Origin: Shouchella sp047238345
GTDB lineage: Bacteria > Bacillota > Bacilli > Bacillales > Bacillaceae_D
DNA length: 64,000 bases
Reading direction: 5' to 3'
NCBI RefSeq assembly: GCF_047238345.1
Contig: NZ_JBDFMQ010000002.1
Location: 62,001 to 126,000, forward strand
The notes under the pieces were generated by a model, which was not told where the DNA came from, did no database searches, and worked only from the letters and a program-made list of their open reading frames with translations. Shown piece by piece: positions 57,852 through 64,000 of this stretch; positions within the stretch are counted from its first letter, which is position 1; every line of letters begins with the position of its first letter. Position numbers and translations under genes: made by a program.

Positions 57852-57965
57852 TTGAAAAAACTCTTTAGTATACTCGCTTCCAGGGTCTTTAAGTTCACTC
57901 TAAGGAAACTGACCTATAGCATTATCACTTCTTCAACGAACGCGATTGAAAAAAAAACTAATTAA
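57852..57965 (+). CDS. Possible 37-aa basic peptide in the transposon
   Basis: TTG 57852 follows GGGGGTG. The product, LKKLFSILASRVFKFTLRKL and a polar end, is strongly basic and amphipathic, a membrane-active or regulatory peptide type. It ends next to the right transposon end. It could be a chance frame; the ribosome site and composition are in favour. Confidence 0.35.
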   Translation: MKKLFSILASRVFKFTLRKLTYSIITSSTNAIEKKTN

Positions 57966-58021
57966 AAAAGCCGAGGATTCCTTAGCGTAGGAAAAATCGA
58001 CTTTCTTTATGTCGAAATTTG

Positions 58022-58059
58022 CTTAGCGTATGTTTTCCGCGTTTTGTTGGTAGGACCCC
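58022..58059 (-). repeat. Right terminal inverted repeat, 38 bp
   Basis: Reverse complement identical to 49661-49698. Near-identity continues inward to about 57964, including the hairpin-forming AAAAGCCGAG...CTTAGCGTAGG part. TATAA follows at 58060-58064. Confidence 0.93.
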
Positions 58060-58557
58060 TATAAACAAAAATGGGTTCTTTATTTAGAAGATCAAGAGCA
58101 TGCGCGCGTCACGACCCAATTACTTTCAACACTTTTACTGACTAGCGAAAGCAAAATCGGCTTGAGTCAGACGGATGATCTATCGCATTTCCACCTTTTA
58201 TTTCAAGACGCGTCGAACACATGGCATGTCGCCAAGGAAGGGCAGATTCAATCCTATTCGAAACTAGGTTTCGAGCGACTTTTACCGAGTATCAATTCGT
58301 CGCACAGAGACGCATTTATCAAAGACCATTTACAAACATTACCCGATTATCCGTATCTCATGAACACTTTAATCGCTTTTATCGCACACAGTCGAAACCG
58401 TAAAGAAACGGCTCGTGCATTGTACATTCACCCTAATACGTTATACCAACGGCTTAAAAAAGTGGAAGACGAGACAAGTAAATGCATCGACCAGGAAGAA
58501 GATTGGCTAAACCTCATGATCGCGGTTTCGTTTTATAAACTTGATATTCCTAACTAA
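58060..58557 (+). pseudogene. PucR/CdaR-like regulator, C-terminal part
   Basis: This is the continuation of the gene beginning at 48621. The frame is open from the transposon end (KQKWVLYLEDQEHAR) to TAA 58557. It ends in a PucR-type helix-turn-helix (HSRNRKETARALYIHPNTLY, then QRLKKVEDETSK, about the last 60 residues). An internal ATG at 58162 could only yield a DNA-binding fragment without the sensor. It lies 130 bp before the aldehyde dehydrogenase operon it probably activated. Confidence 0.87.
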
Positions 58558-58692
58558 CACACACTCACCTAAGTCGTGAACGCAATGTGGGCGTCCACAT
58601 AAAAGACACCTGAATATTGTCTTTGTCCCTATTCACCTCATATCGTTCGAATATTACGATAAGTATACTTTAAACAGAAAGGTGTAGAGCGG

Positions 58693-60144
58693 ATGACAAA
58701 GACGTATCAAAATTATATAGGCGGACAATGGACACCCTCAGAAAGCAGTCAAACGTTTACAAGCATTAACCCTGGCAATACGGATGACATCCTTGGCCAT
58801 TTCCCTGAATCAACCGTCGCGGATACACGAAAAGCTATTCAAATCGCCGAAGAGGCTTACCCAGCATGGCGGGACGTAACGGCGATTCAACGTGCTGATG
58901 TTCTCTATAACCTGATTCGATTGATGGAAGACGAGAAATCGGTTCTCGCACAGCTAATTTCAAGAGAAGTCGGAAAGACACTATCTGCAGGTGAAAAAGA
59001 AGTCGATGCAACGATTCAGGCGTTAAAACATTTTAGTGGCGCAGCAAATCGCTTAGCAGGCGAAACGCTCCCGTCGATTAACCCATCGTATTTGGCCTAT
59101 ACCGTAAAAGAACCTTTAGGTGCGGTAGGCGTCATCACACCTTTTAACTTCCCTTTAGGCATCGGCGTGTATAAGATTGCCCCCGCTATGCTTGCAGGCA
59201 ATACTGTCGTTTATAAGCCACCAAATGATACCGCTTGTATTGCGGCGAATTTGGTTGACCTATTTGAACGTGCAGGCATGCCGCCAGGTGTGCTCAACCT
59301 TGTCTTTGGTGATGGCAGCGTTGTGGGCAAAGAGATGGGAGAGAACCCTACCTTAAAAGCAATATCGTTTACAGGGTCGACTGAAGTAGGTCTAAAGCTA
59401 GGACAAGCCGTTTCCAACCGCGGTGGCAAGATGCAAGCTGAACTGGGTGGAAAAAACGCAACCATCTTGTTAGAAGATGCCGACCTTGAAGCTGCGATAC
59501 AAGGGATTATGGTTAGCGGCATGTACAACAACGGACAAAGTTGTACAGGAACCAGTCGAGTGATTGTGTTAAAAGAACAAGCTGACCTCGTGCTCGAAAA
59601 ACTCATTGAAGCAGCTCAAGCCATTCGAGTAGGGTATGGCCAAGAAGAAGATATTGATAACGGGGCCATCGCGAATGAAAAACAACTTCAAACGTATCTT
59701 CATTACATTCAAAGCGCGAAAGATGCAGGCGCTCGGATTGAATGCGGGGGCAAACAGTTAAGTGAAAATGGACTCGCGAAAGGGTACTTTGTTGCACCGA
59801 CAATTGTCAGTCACGTCACAAGGGACATGGCCATTGCACAAGAAGAGATCTTCGCTCCGGTTGTAGCGGTTATGATCGTTGACTCTTATGAAGAGGCGAT
59901 TGAGCTAGCCAATGATTCAACGCTAGGCTTATCCTCATCCATTTACACTAACGATTTAGCCAAAGCGCAAGATTTTATCAAACGAATTCAAGTCGGCGTC
60001 GTTCACGTGAATATTCCTTCAAATTATTACGAAAATCAACTGCCATTTGGCGGGAAGAAAAACTCAAGCATTGGTTTACGTGAACAAGGAAGTACGGCAC
60101 TTGATTTTTGGTTAGATACAAAAGCAGTCTACCTAAAACCGTAA
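58693..60144 (+). CDS. Aldehyde dehydrogenase (semialdehyde/2,5-dioxovalerate type)
   Basis: A 483-residue ALDH. Seen are PFNFPLGIGVYKIAPAMLAG, FTGSTEVGLKLGQ, the general base in AELGGKNATI (Glu about 250), nucleophile NNGQSCTGTSRV (Cys about 284) and EEIFAPVVAV. The overall pattern is closest to ketoglutarate-semialdehyde dehydrogenases of sugar-acid pathways, which oxidise a semialdehyde with NAD(P). AAAGGTG precedes ATG 58693. First gene of a catabolic operon with a hydroxyacid dehydrogenase and a DUF3100 system, downstream of the broken regulator. Confidence 0.88.
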   Translation: MTKTYQNYIGGQWTPSESSQTFTSINPGNTDDILGHFPESTVADTRKAIQIAEEAYPAWRDVTAIQRADVLYNLIRLMEDEKSVLAQLISREVGKTLSAGEKEVDATIQALKHFSGAANRLAGETLPSINPSYLAYTVKEPLGAVGVITPFNFPLGIGVYKIAPAMLAGNTVVYKPPNDTACIAANLVDLFERAGMPPGVLNLVFGDGSVVGKEMGENPTLKAISFTGSTEVGLKLGQAVSNRGGKMQAELGGKNATILLEDADLEAAIQGIMVSGMYNNGQSCTGTSRVIVLKEQADLVLEKLIEAAQAIRVGYGQEEDIDNGAIANEKQLQTYLHYIQSAKDAGARIECGGKQLSENGLAKGYFVAPTIVSHVTRDMAIAQEEIFAPVVAVMIVDSYEEAIELANDSTLGLSSSIYTNDLAKAQDFIKRIQVGVVHVNIPSNYYENQLPFGGKKNSSIGLREQGSTALDFWLDTKAVYLKP

Positions 60145-60158
60145 CAAGGAGGCCTCTC

Positions 60159-61037
60159 ATGAAGACAATTGGATTGATCGGGTGCGGGGTAATGGGTGCC
60201 GGGATAGCACGGAATCTTCTAAGTAATAGCTATCGCGTTTTCATTCGTGACCCAGAATGTCGCAATCAAAAAGCGTTAGAAGCACTAGGTGCACAGTTTG
60301 TGCCTGATTTTGGCGAATGCACGGAGAACATGGAAGCTATCTTTCTATCGCTCCCAACACCGAGCATCCTGGGCAACGTTTTAAGTGGCGAAAATGGCTT
60401 ATTTGCGTCATTAAACCCAGGTACACTGGTGTTTGATGTGGGCACGACGGATACGGAAACGACTAAGCGTTTACAAAAAGAAGCACAGACTTACGGGGTT
60501 CATTTCCTTGATTGTCCCGTTAGCGGCGGTCCAGCTGGTGCCGATGCCGGGACACTTACCATCATGGTCGGCGGTGAAAAAGAAGCATACCTTGCTGCTT
60601 TGCCTTACCTCGAAGTGGTGGGCAGCACCATTCGGTACATCGGTTCCTCCGGTGCGGGGCAAACCGTCAAGCTTTGTAACAACATGATTGTTGCGGGCGT
60701 CATTAGCTTGCTAAGTGAAACGATGGTTATAGCGGAAGAACAAGGCGTCGATGCGGATACGTTGTTTTCTATTTTGGAAGCAAGCTCTGGGCATACACGG
60801 GCCATGGAAGTGTTTGGTGCGAACTTAAAAGCACAATCCTTTGATAATATCTTGTTTTCCTTAGCACATATGGCCAAGGACCTGGAACTGTTCATGAAAT
60901 TATCTAATCAATCACACACACCTCAACCGGTGTCATCAATTGTGACACAACTTTATCGGATGGCCCTTCAGCAAAAAAAAGCGAAGATGGATTCTACAGC
61001 GGTCTACGCAATGATTGAAAACCATGTAGAGAGGTAG
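60159..61037 (+). CDS. 3-hydroxyisobutyrate-dehydrogenase-family oxidoreductase
   Basis: The 292 residues show the Rossmann start IGLIGCGVMGAGIARNLL, the substrate motif FLDCPVSGGPAGADAGTLTI (about 122-141) and the catalytic-lysine helix GQTVKLCNNMIVAG (Lys about 171). The family reversibly oxidises beta-hydroxy acids, such as 3-hydroxyisobutyrate or tartronate semialdehyde/glycerate. AAGGAGG, 8 nt before ATG 60159, sets the start; the open frame to 60108 overlaps the ALDH gene. Same operon as the ALDH, so they probably act in sequence. Confidence 0.9.
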   Translation: MKTIGLIGCGVMGAGIARNLLSNSYRVFIRDPECRNQKALEALGAQFVPDFGECTENMEAIFLSLPTPSILGNVLSGENGLFASLNPGTLVFDVGTTDTETTKRLQKEAQTYGVHFLDCPVSGGPAGADAGTLTIMVGGEKEAYLAALPYLEVVGSTIRYIGSSGAGQTVKLCNNMIVAGVISLLSETMVIAEEQGVDADTLFSILEASSGHTRAMEVFGANLKAQSFDNILFSLAHMAKDLELFMKLSNQSHTPQPVSSIVTQLYRMALQQKKAKMDSTAVYAMIENHVER

Positions 61038-61047
61038 GGGCGATAAT

Positions 61048-61854
61048 ATGATGCATTTAATTAAAGATTGGCGGTTACATGTTTTTGTGTTAGCCATCGT
61101 CATTATCACAGAAGCCATTGGCACCGTACAAATCCCGATTGGACCAGGGGTCATCATGCTACTCCCGATGTTATTTGCAATTATTTTTGGGTTACTCGTG
61201 TATTTTAGCCCGCTTGTGACCGAGAAACAGTCGAAACATGCTGAACCGATTATCACGCTTAGCGTCACGCTTCTAATCGCAAAGATCGGTGTCACCATCG
61301 GTCCTGGACTAGCAGACTTAATTGCTGCTGGTCCCGCTTTGCTATTACAAGAAATCGGTAACTTCGGAACCATCTTTATTGCGCTACCGATTGCGGTGCT
61401 GCTACTTAACATGAAGCGCGAAGCCATTGGGATGACCCATTCCGTTGGACGTGAACCGAATTTAGGCTTGATCTATGACAAATACGGGTTTGAGTCGCCA
61501 GAAGGCAAAGGCGTTACCACGGTTTACATCTTTGGGACGGTTTTTGGTGCCATGTTTTATGGCTTAATGGCCGGGTTCCTTGCTTCTTTTACACCCATTC
61601 ATCCCCTTAGTTTAGCTATGGCCGCAGGTGTGGGGAGTGGCAGTATGATGGCGGCCGCGGTCGGGTCCCTTGTGGCCTTATATCCGGAGTTGGAACCTCA
61701 AATTGTTGCCTTTGCAGGAGCCAGTAACCTGTTAACGTATTCTACTGGTCTTTTCGTTAGCATCTTTATTGCGCTACCAATGACGGAAAAGCTCTATGTG
61801 CTCTTTCGAAAGTGGAAAGGAGGGGAGGAAAAGAAGAATGAAAAATCTGCATGA
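61048..61854 (+). CDS. DUF3100 membrane protein (probable transporter subunit)
   Basis: The 268 residues form eight or so membrane segments with HSVGREPNLGLIYDKYGFES in a central loop (about 132-151) and GVGSGSMMAAAVGSLVALYP, both typical of DUF3100. It begins 10 nt after the dehydrogenase (ATG 61048 or 61051). Its end overlaps the start of a second membrane gene by 17 nt, suggesting a two-subunit permease for the acid broken down by this operon. Transport is inferred from operon context; the family is uncharacterised. Confidence 0.8.
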   Translation: MMHLIKDWRLHVFVLAIVIITEAIGTVQIPIGPGVIMLLPMLFAIIFGLLVYFSPLVTEKQSKHAEPIITLSVTLLIAKIGVTIGPGLADLIAAGPALLLQEIGNFGTIFIALPIAVLLLNMKREAIGMTHSVGREPNLGLIYDKYGFESPEGKGVTTVYIFGTVFGAMFYGLMAGFLASFTPIHPLSLAMAAGVGSGSMMAAAVGSLVALYPELEPQIVAFAGASNLLTYSTGLFVSIFIALPMTEKLYVLFRKWKGGEEKKNEKSA

Positions 61855-62287
61855 GTACTTTCTCTTAATCTTCGTCGTGGGAATCGTTGCGTACATAGGG
61901 AATTGGGTCGGGGATAGACAGCTATCGTGGACCTCTTTAGCCGGTATGGTCATTTTGATTCTCATCGCAGGACTTGGCCAAATGTTAAGCAAGCTTATTC
62001 CCATCAATATTCCAAGTGTTGTCTATGTCATTGCGATTGGCATTGTGGCCTCTCTTCCTCAAACGCCTTGGGGTCCGAGTGTGATTGCATTTACGAATGA
62101 AATTAATTTACTAGCCATTGCGACTCCTATTTTAGCATATGCGGGAATTGCGATCGGAAGGTCATGGACCGATTTTGTCTCAATGGGCTGGCGGGCGATG
62201 GTGGTATCAACATGTGTCTTATTTGGAACGTTACTTGGTTCGGCTTTGATTGCTCAGATCGTCTTAACCCTTCAAGGAATTATCTAG
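61838..62287 (+). CDS. Membrane partner of the DUF3100 protein, 149 aa
   Basis: Four to five membrane segments fill most of the protein (about 7-23, 34-52, 60-77, 90-108, 123-146). AGGAGGGGAGG lies before ATG 61838, inside the DUF3100 gene, so the two are translationally coupled. The frame is open to 61796, but no start there has a ribosome site. It probably completes the transporter. A strong terminator at 62306 ends the operon. Confidence 0.75.
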   Translation: MKNLHEYFLLIFVVGIVAYIGNWVGDRQLSWTSLAGMVILILIAGLGQMLSKLIPINIPSVVYVIAIGIVASLPQTPWGPSVIAFTNEINLLAIATPILAYAGIAIGRSWTDFVSMGWRAMVVSTCVLFGTLLGSALIAQIVLTLQGII

Positions 62288-62305
62288 TGGGTTTTCTCGA
62301 AATTT

Positions 62306-62345
62306 AAGCTTGTTTACACAGATACCGTGTAAACGAGCTTTTTTT
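62306..62345 (+). terminator. Terminator of the ALDH-DUF3100 operon
   Basis: AAGCTTGTTTACAC pairs with GTGTAAACGAGCTT with one mismatch, followed by TTTTTT. Located 19 nt after the last stop. The stretch 62346-62626 holds no clear gene besides the N-terminal uncertainty of the next entry. Confidence 0.85.
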
Positions 62346-62626
62346 GTTCCACTTAGCCCATTTCTAATGCACTGATTTTAATTTGTTGTTTAAGCCATTT
62401 TCTCAAAAAAAGCTAATGTGTAAGCATTTTTATTGGTAAGGTTAAAAATGTGTCATTGGGTGCTCTTGGGATGGCTTTTTTAAAAATAATTACGGTCAGT
62501 GAAATTATTGATTTGTTGTTTCAATTGTCTCTAAGTTATAGAGAACATTTTTAATAGAAGGGGATGTTTTTACATGATTTTTTTGTTTGTTCAGTGATAT
62601 TAAAACTCATTAAAGATTGTTTCTCC

Positions 62627-62851
62627 ATGTTGCCTGCTGTTAATATAATATCTTCACATGTAATTGAAGAAAAAGTAGACCCTACAGATGGTCAACATAA
62701 GGAATTTCAGTTAATTGAAATCAAGAGCACAAAAGAACAAGTTGAGAAGCTTAATTTTGATATGTTAGAGCCAGTTGCAGCTATTGAGGGGTTTGAGCCA
62801 AAATGGAAATTTCTAAAAACAAAAGGCTTTCAACCGCTTGGGGTTAATTAG
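62627..62851 (+). CDS. Small hypothetical protein, possibly a remnant
   Basis: From ATG 62627 there are 74 residues (MLPAVNIISSHVIEEKVDPT, then EFQLIEIKSTKEQVEKLNFD), soluble and acidic. The frame is open to 62564 (95 aa), but no ribosome site suits any start, so the N-terminus may be lost. AGGAGG at its end leads to ATG 62862, where only 16 codons (MKKMDGNIPLELKLMK) precede a TGA, so the next gene also seems truncated. From 62913 to 63150 nothing is recognised. Function unknown. Confidence 0.4.
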   Translation: MLPAVNIISSHVIEEKVDPTDGQHKEFQLIEIKSTKEQVEKLNFDMLEPVAAIEGFEPKWKFLKTKGFQPLGVN

Positions 62852-63151
62852 GAGGTAAACAATGAAAAAAATGGATGGCAATATCCCTCTTGAATTGAAA
62901 TTAATGAAATGAACGCTCAATAACTATATACCTTAACCAAATTCTTCATTCACAGCTGCATCCACACACAGGGAGTTTAATCAATCGTTTAATTAGAATC
63001 TTCACAAGTTCATCCATTAGATTCAAATGTATTAAACACCGATCCACGGTTAAACATTGTACAACAATAGATCCATACGAATACATATCACGAAGAAAAG
63101 TAGGTGCAATCCCTACTCGCACTTCAGTGGTACTTTAAAATTACTTAATAA

Positions 63152-63184
63152 AAAAACACGAGCAAATCAATAACTCGTGTTTTT
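63152..63184 (-). terminator. Terminator of the ROK-family gene
   Basis: AAAAACACGAG pairs with CTCGTGTTTTT (11 bp, loop about 11 nt). It lies just downstream of the minus-strand gene ending at 63195. Confidence 0.75.
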
Positions 63185-63194
63185 CACGTTTCCT

Positions 63195-64000
63195 CTATGC
63201 GTCTTGATGAAAGGACAAGCCTAAAAAGCGTCGACTTGCTAGTGCACAAGCGCCATACACGGATGCTTTTATGCCAAGAGAAGAGATGACTAGCGATTTA
63301 TAATCAATCATAGTTGACGTCAATTTGTCTGAAATACGGTCCACTGCATCAGGGATATTAGACAGTAGATCGCTATTAATCACAACAATTTCTGGATTGT
63401 AAAAATTAATAACATTGTTTAGACCTGCAGCTATATCAGTTAGAAAATCCTCAACTTCCTGCGAAATGCCTGATGAATGTAACCGTTGGACAAAGGTTTC
63501 TATTGGCATCTTTTGACCATTACCGAGCTTTTCTAAAAAATGCCGTTCTGATGCATAAAGCTCAAAACAACCTTTATTGCCACATTTACATGGCTCACCA
63601 TTTGGATAAAGGATCATATGACCAATTTCACCAGCATACCCGTGGTGCCCTTTAATTAGATTCCCTTCCATCATCATTCCTAGACCAATTCCTGATTGCA
63701 TGGTAATCGTAAGTAGATGATTTGTGTAAGGATGACTATGCAAATGTTCCGCAATTGCACACAAATTAGCATTGTTTTCAATCGTAATGTCAACAGCTAC
63801 GAGCTGCGTTAAGTCTTGTTTTAATGGCTTATGAGACCACTCGAATTGGGGCACAAACGTCACGACTTCATCAGTACGTACACTTCCGTGTATAGCAATG
63901 ACAACACTGGTCAACCCATACGGTTGATCCGTGCACTTTAAATCGTAGGCATTGATCAGAGTAGCAAGTTCTTTGACAACATCCACGTAATTAGTTGTTG
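63195..64000 (-). CDS. ROK-family protein (XylR-type repressor or sugar kinase), N-terminus outside window
   Basis: At least 268 residues are present and the frame is open to the window edge. The ROK zinc signature GEIGHMILYPNG then EPCKCGNKGCFELYA lies in the middle, with the ATPase-like NNVINFYNPEIVVINSDLLS near the end. The preceding DITIENNANLCAIAEHLHSH lacks the catalytic DxNA of sugar kinases: the usual Asp in ENDANAAA is replaced by Asn. That favours a transcriptional repressor of the XylR/NagC kind, whose helix-turn-helix would lie beyond 64000. Confidence 0.85.
   Translation of the reverse strand, partial: TTNYVDVVKELATLINAYDLKCTDQPYGLTSVVIAIHGSVRTDEVVTFVPQFEWSHKPLKQDLTQLVAVDITIENNANLCAIAEHLHSHPYTNHLLTITMQSGIGLGMMMEGNLIKGHHGYAGEIGHMILYPNGEPCKCGNKGCFELYASERHFLEKLGNGQKMPIETFVQRLHSSGISQEVEDFLTDIAAGLNNVINFYNPEIVVINSDLLSNIPDAVDRISDKLTSTMIDYKSLVISSLGIKASVYGACALASRRFLGLSFHQDA

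Larger units (their letters stand above)
49661..58059. mobile_element. Intact Tn3-family cadmium-resistance transposon, 8,399 bp
   Basis: The ends are identical 38-bp inverted repeats starting GGGGTCCTACC and ending ACGCTAAG, flanked by TATAA on both sides. Similarity of the ends goes on to about 96 bp. Content: tnpA and tnpR on the minus strand, a res/promoter region (53284-53568), then cadC, cadA, a CadD-family gene, a flavoprotein and a small peptide gene on the plus strand. All genes look intact, so the element is probably still mobile. It belongs with Gram-positive Tn3-type cad transposons such as Tn5422 in content. Confidence 0.93.

Noticed and set aside
58162..58557. Independent 131-aa regulator
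   Set aside because: The frame is open back to the transposon end and continues the gene interrupted at 49660, so it is the C-terminal half of a split gene.
63473..63655. 60-aa plus-strand frame inside the ROK gene
   Set aside because: Antisense shadow of the zinc-signature region of the ROK protein.
1..64000. CRISPR arrays, rRNA and tRNA genes
   Set aside because: No regularly spaced short repeats and no recognisable rRNA or tRNA sequence or cloverleaf was found on reading either strand.

Overview
The window looks like chromosome from a low-GC Gram-positive member of the Bacillaceae. It has purine-rich Shine-Dalgarno sites, TTG/GTG starts, a Rap/Phr pair, YvrJ, a SigO/RsoA-like sigma pair and CadC/CadA of the Firmicute type. 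Genus is not determined. Much of it is accessory DNA: metabolic operons alternate with mobile-element debris, toxin modules and decayed genes. No rRNA, tRNA or CRISPR array was recognised.

Region by region. (1) 1-9100: a MurR/RpiR regulator next to an RraA-like aldolase, a DUF1932 dehydrogenase and a TRAP-like permease with a two-helix partner; then a WYL-regulator pseudogene abutting a Tn3 transposase remnant, a sugar O-acetyltransferase and a conserved unknown. (2) 9500-13600: a proline-iminopeptidase-like hydrolase, then a Rap-type TPR receptor with a Phr precursor carrying three copies of GKHDVH, bracketed by diverged repeats. (3) 13860-25860: an Sfp-type PPTase and a single-module A-T-R NRPS, followed by a seven-gene operon (two PLP enzymes, a PduX-like kinase, two ATP-grasp ligases, a CobJ-like methylase, an MFS exporter). 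It reads as an undescribed small-molecule or dipeptide pathway.

(4) 26770-37300: a class II Fic protein and a Fic fragment, small membrane proteins, KptA, a peptidoglycan-binding protein, an amidase remnant with YvrJ divergent from a SigO/RsoA-like split sigma factor, a class I Fic toxin with its 54-residue antitoxin, and a tyrosine recombinase. (5) 37600-46200: a defence island. Its core is a four-gene operon on the minus strand: a class III nucleotide cyclase ending in glycine, an E2-E1 (Cap2-like) protein, a JAMM peptidase (Cap3-like), and a membrane effector with a PycTM-like N-terminus and a DUF3307-like C-terminus. This resembles a Pycsar system equipped with the ubiquitin-like machinery of type II CBASS and is the strongest candidate for a new system. 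An unknown membrane protein and XRE and IS256 remnants lie beside it.

(6) 48621-58557: a PucR/CdaR-like regulator gene is split by an intact 8,399-bp Tn3-family cadmium transposon (49661-58059) with 38-bp identical terminal inverted repeats and a TATAA duplication. It carries tnpA, tnpR, cadC, cadA, a CadD-family gene and a flavoprotein. (7) 58690-62290: the regulator's probable target operon: a semialdehyde dehydrogenase, a 3-hydroxyisobutyrate-dehydrogenase-like enzyme and a two-gene DUF3100 membrane system. The window ends in a ROK-family protein on the minus strand. All family assignments are from reading motifs; no database search was run.
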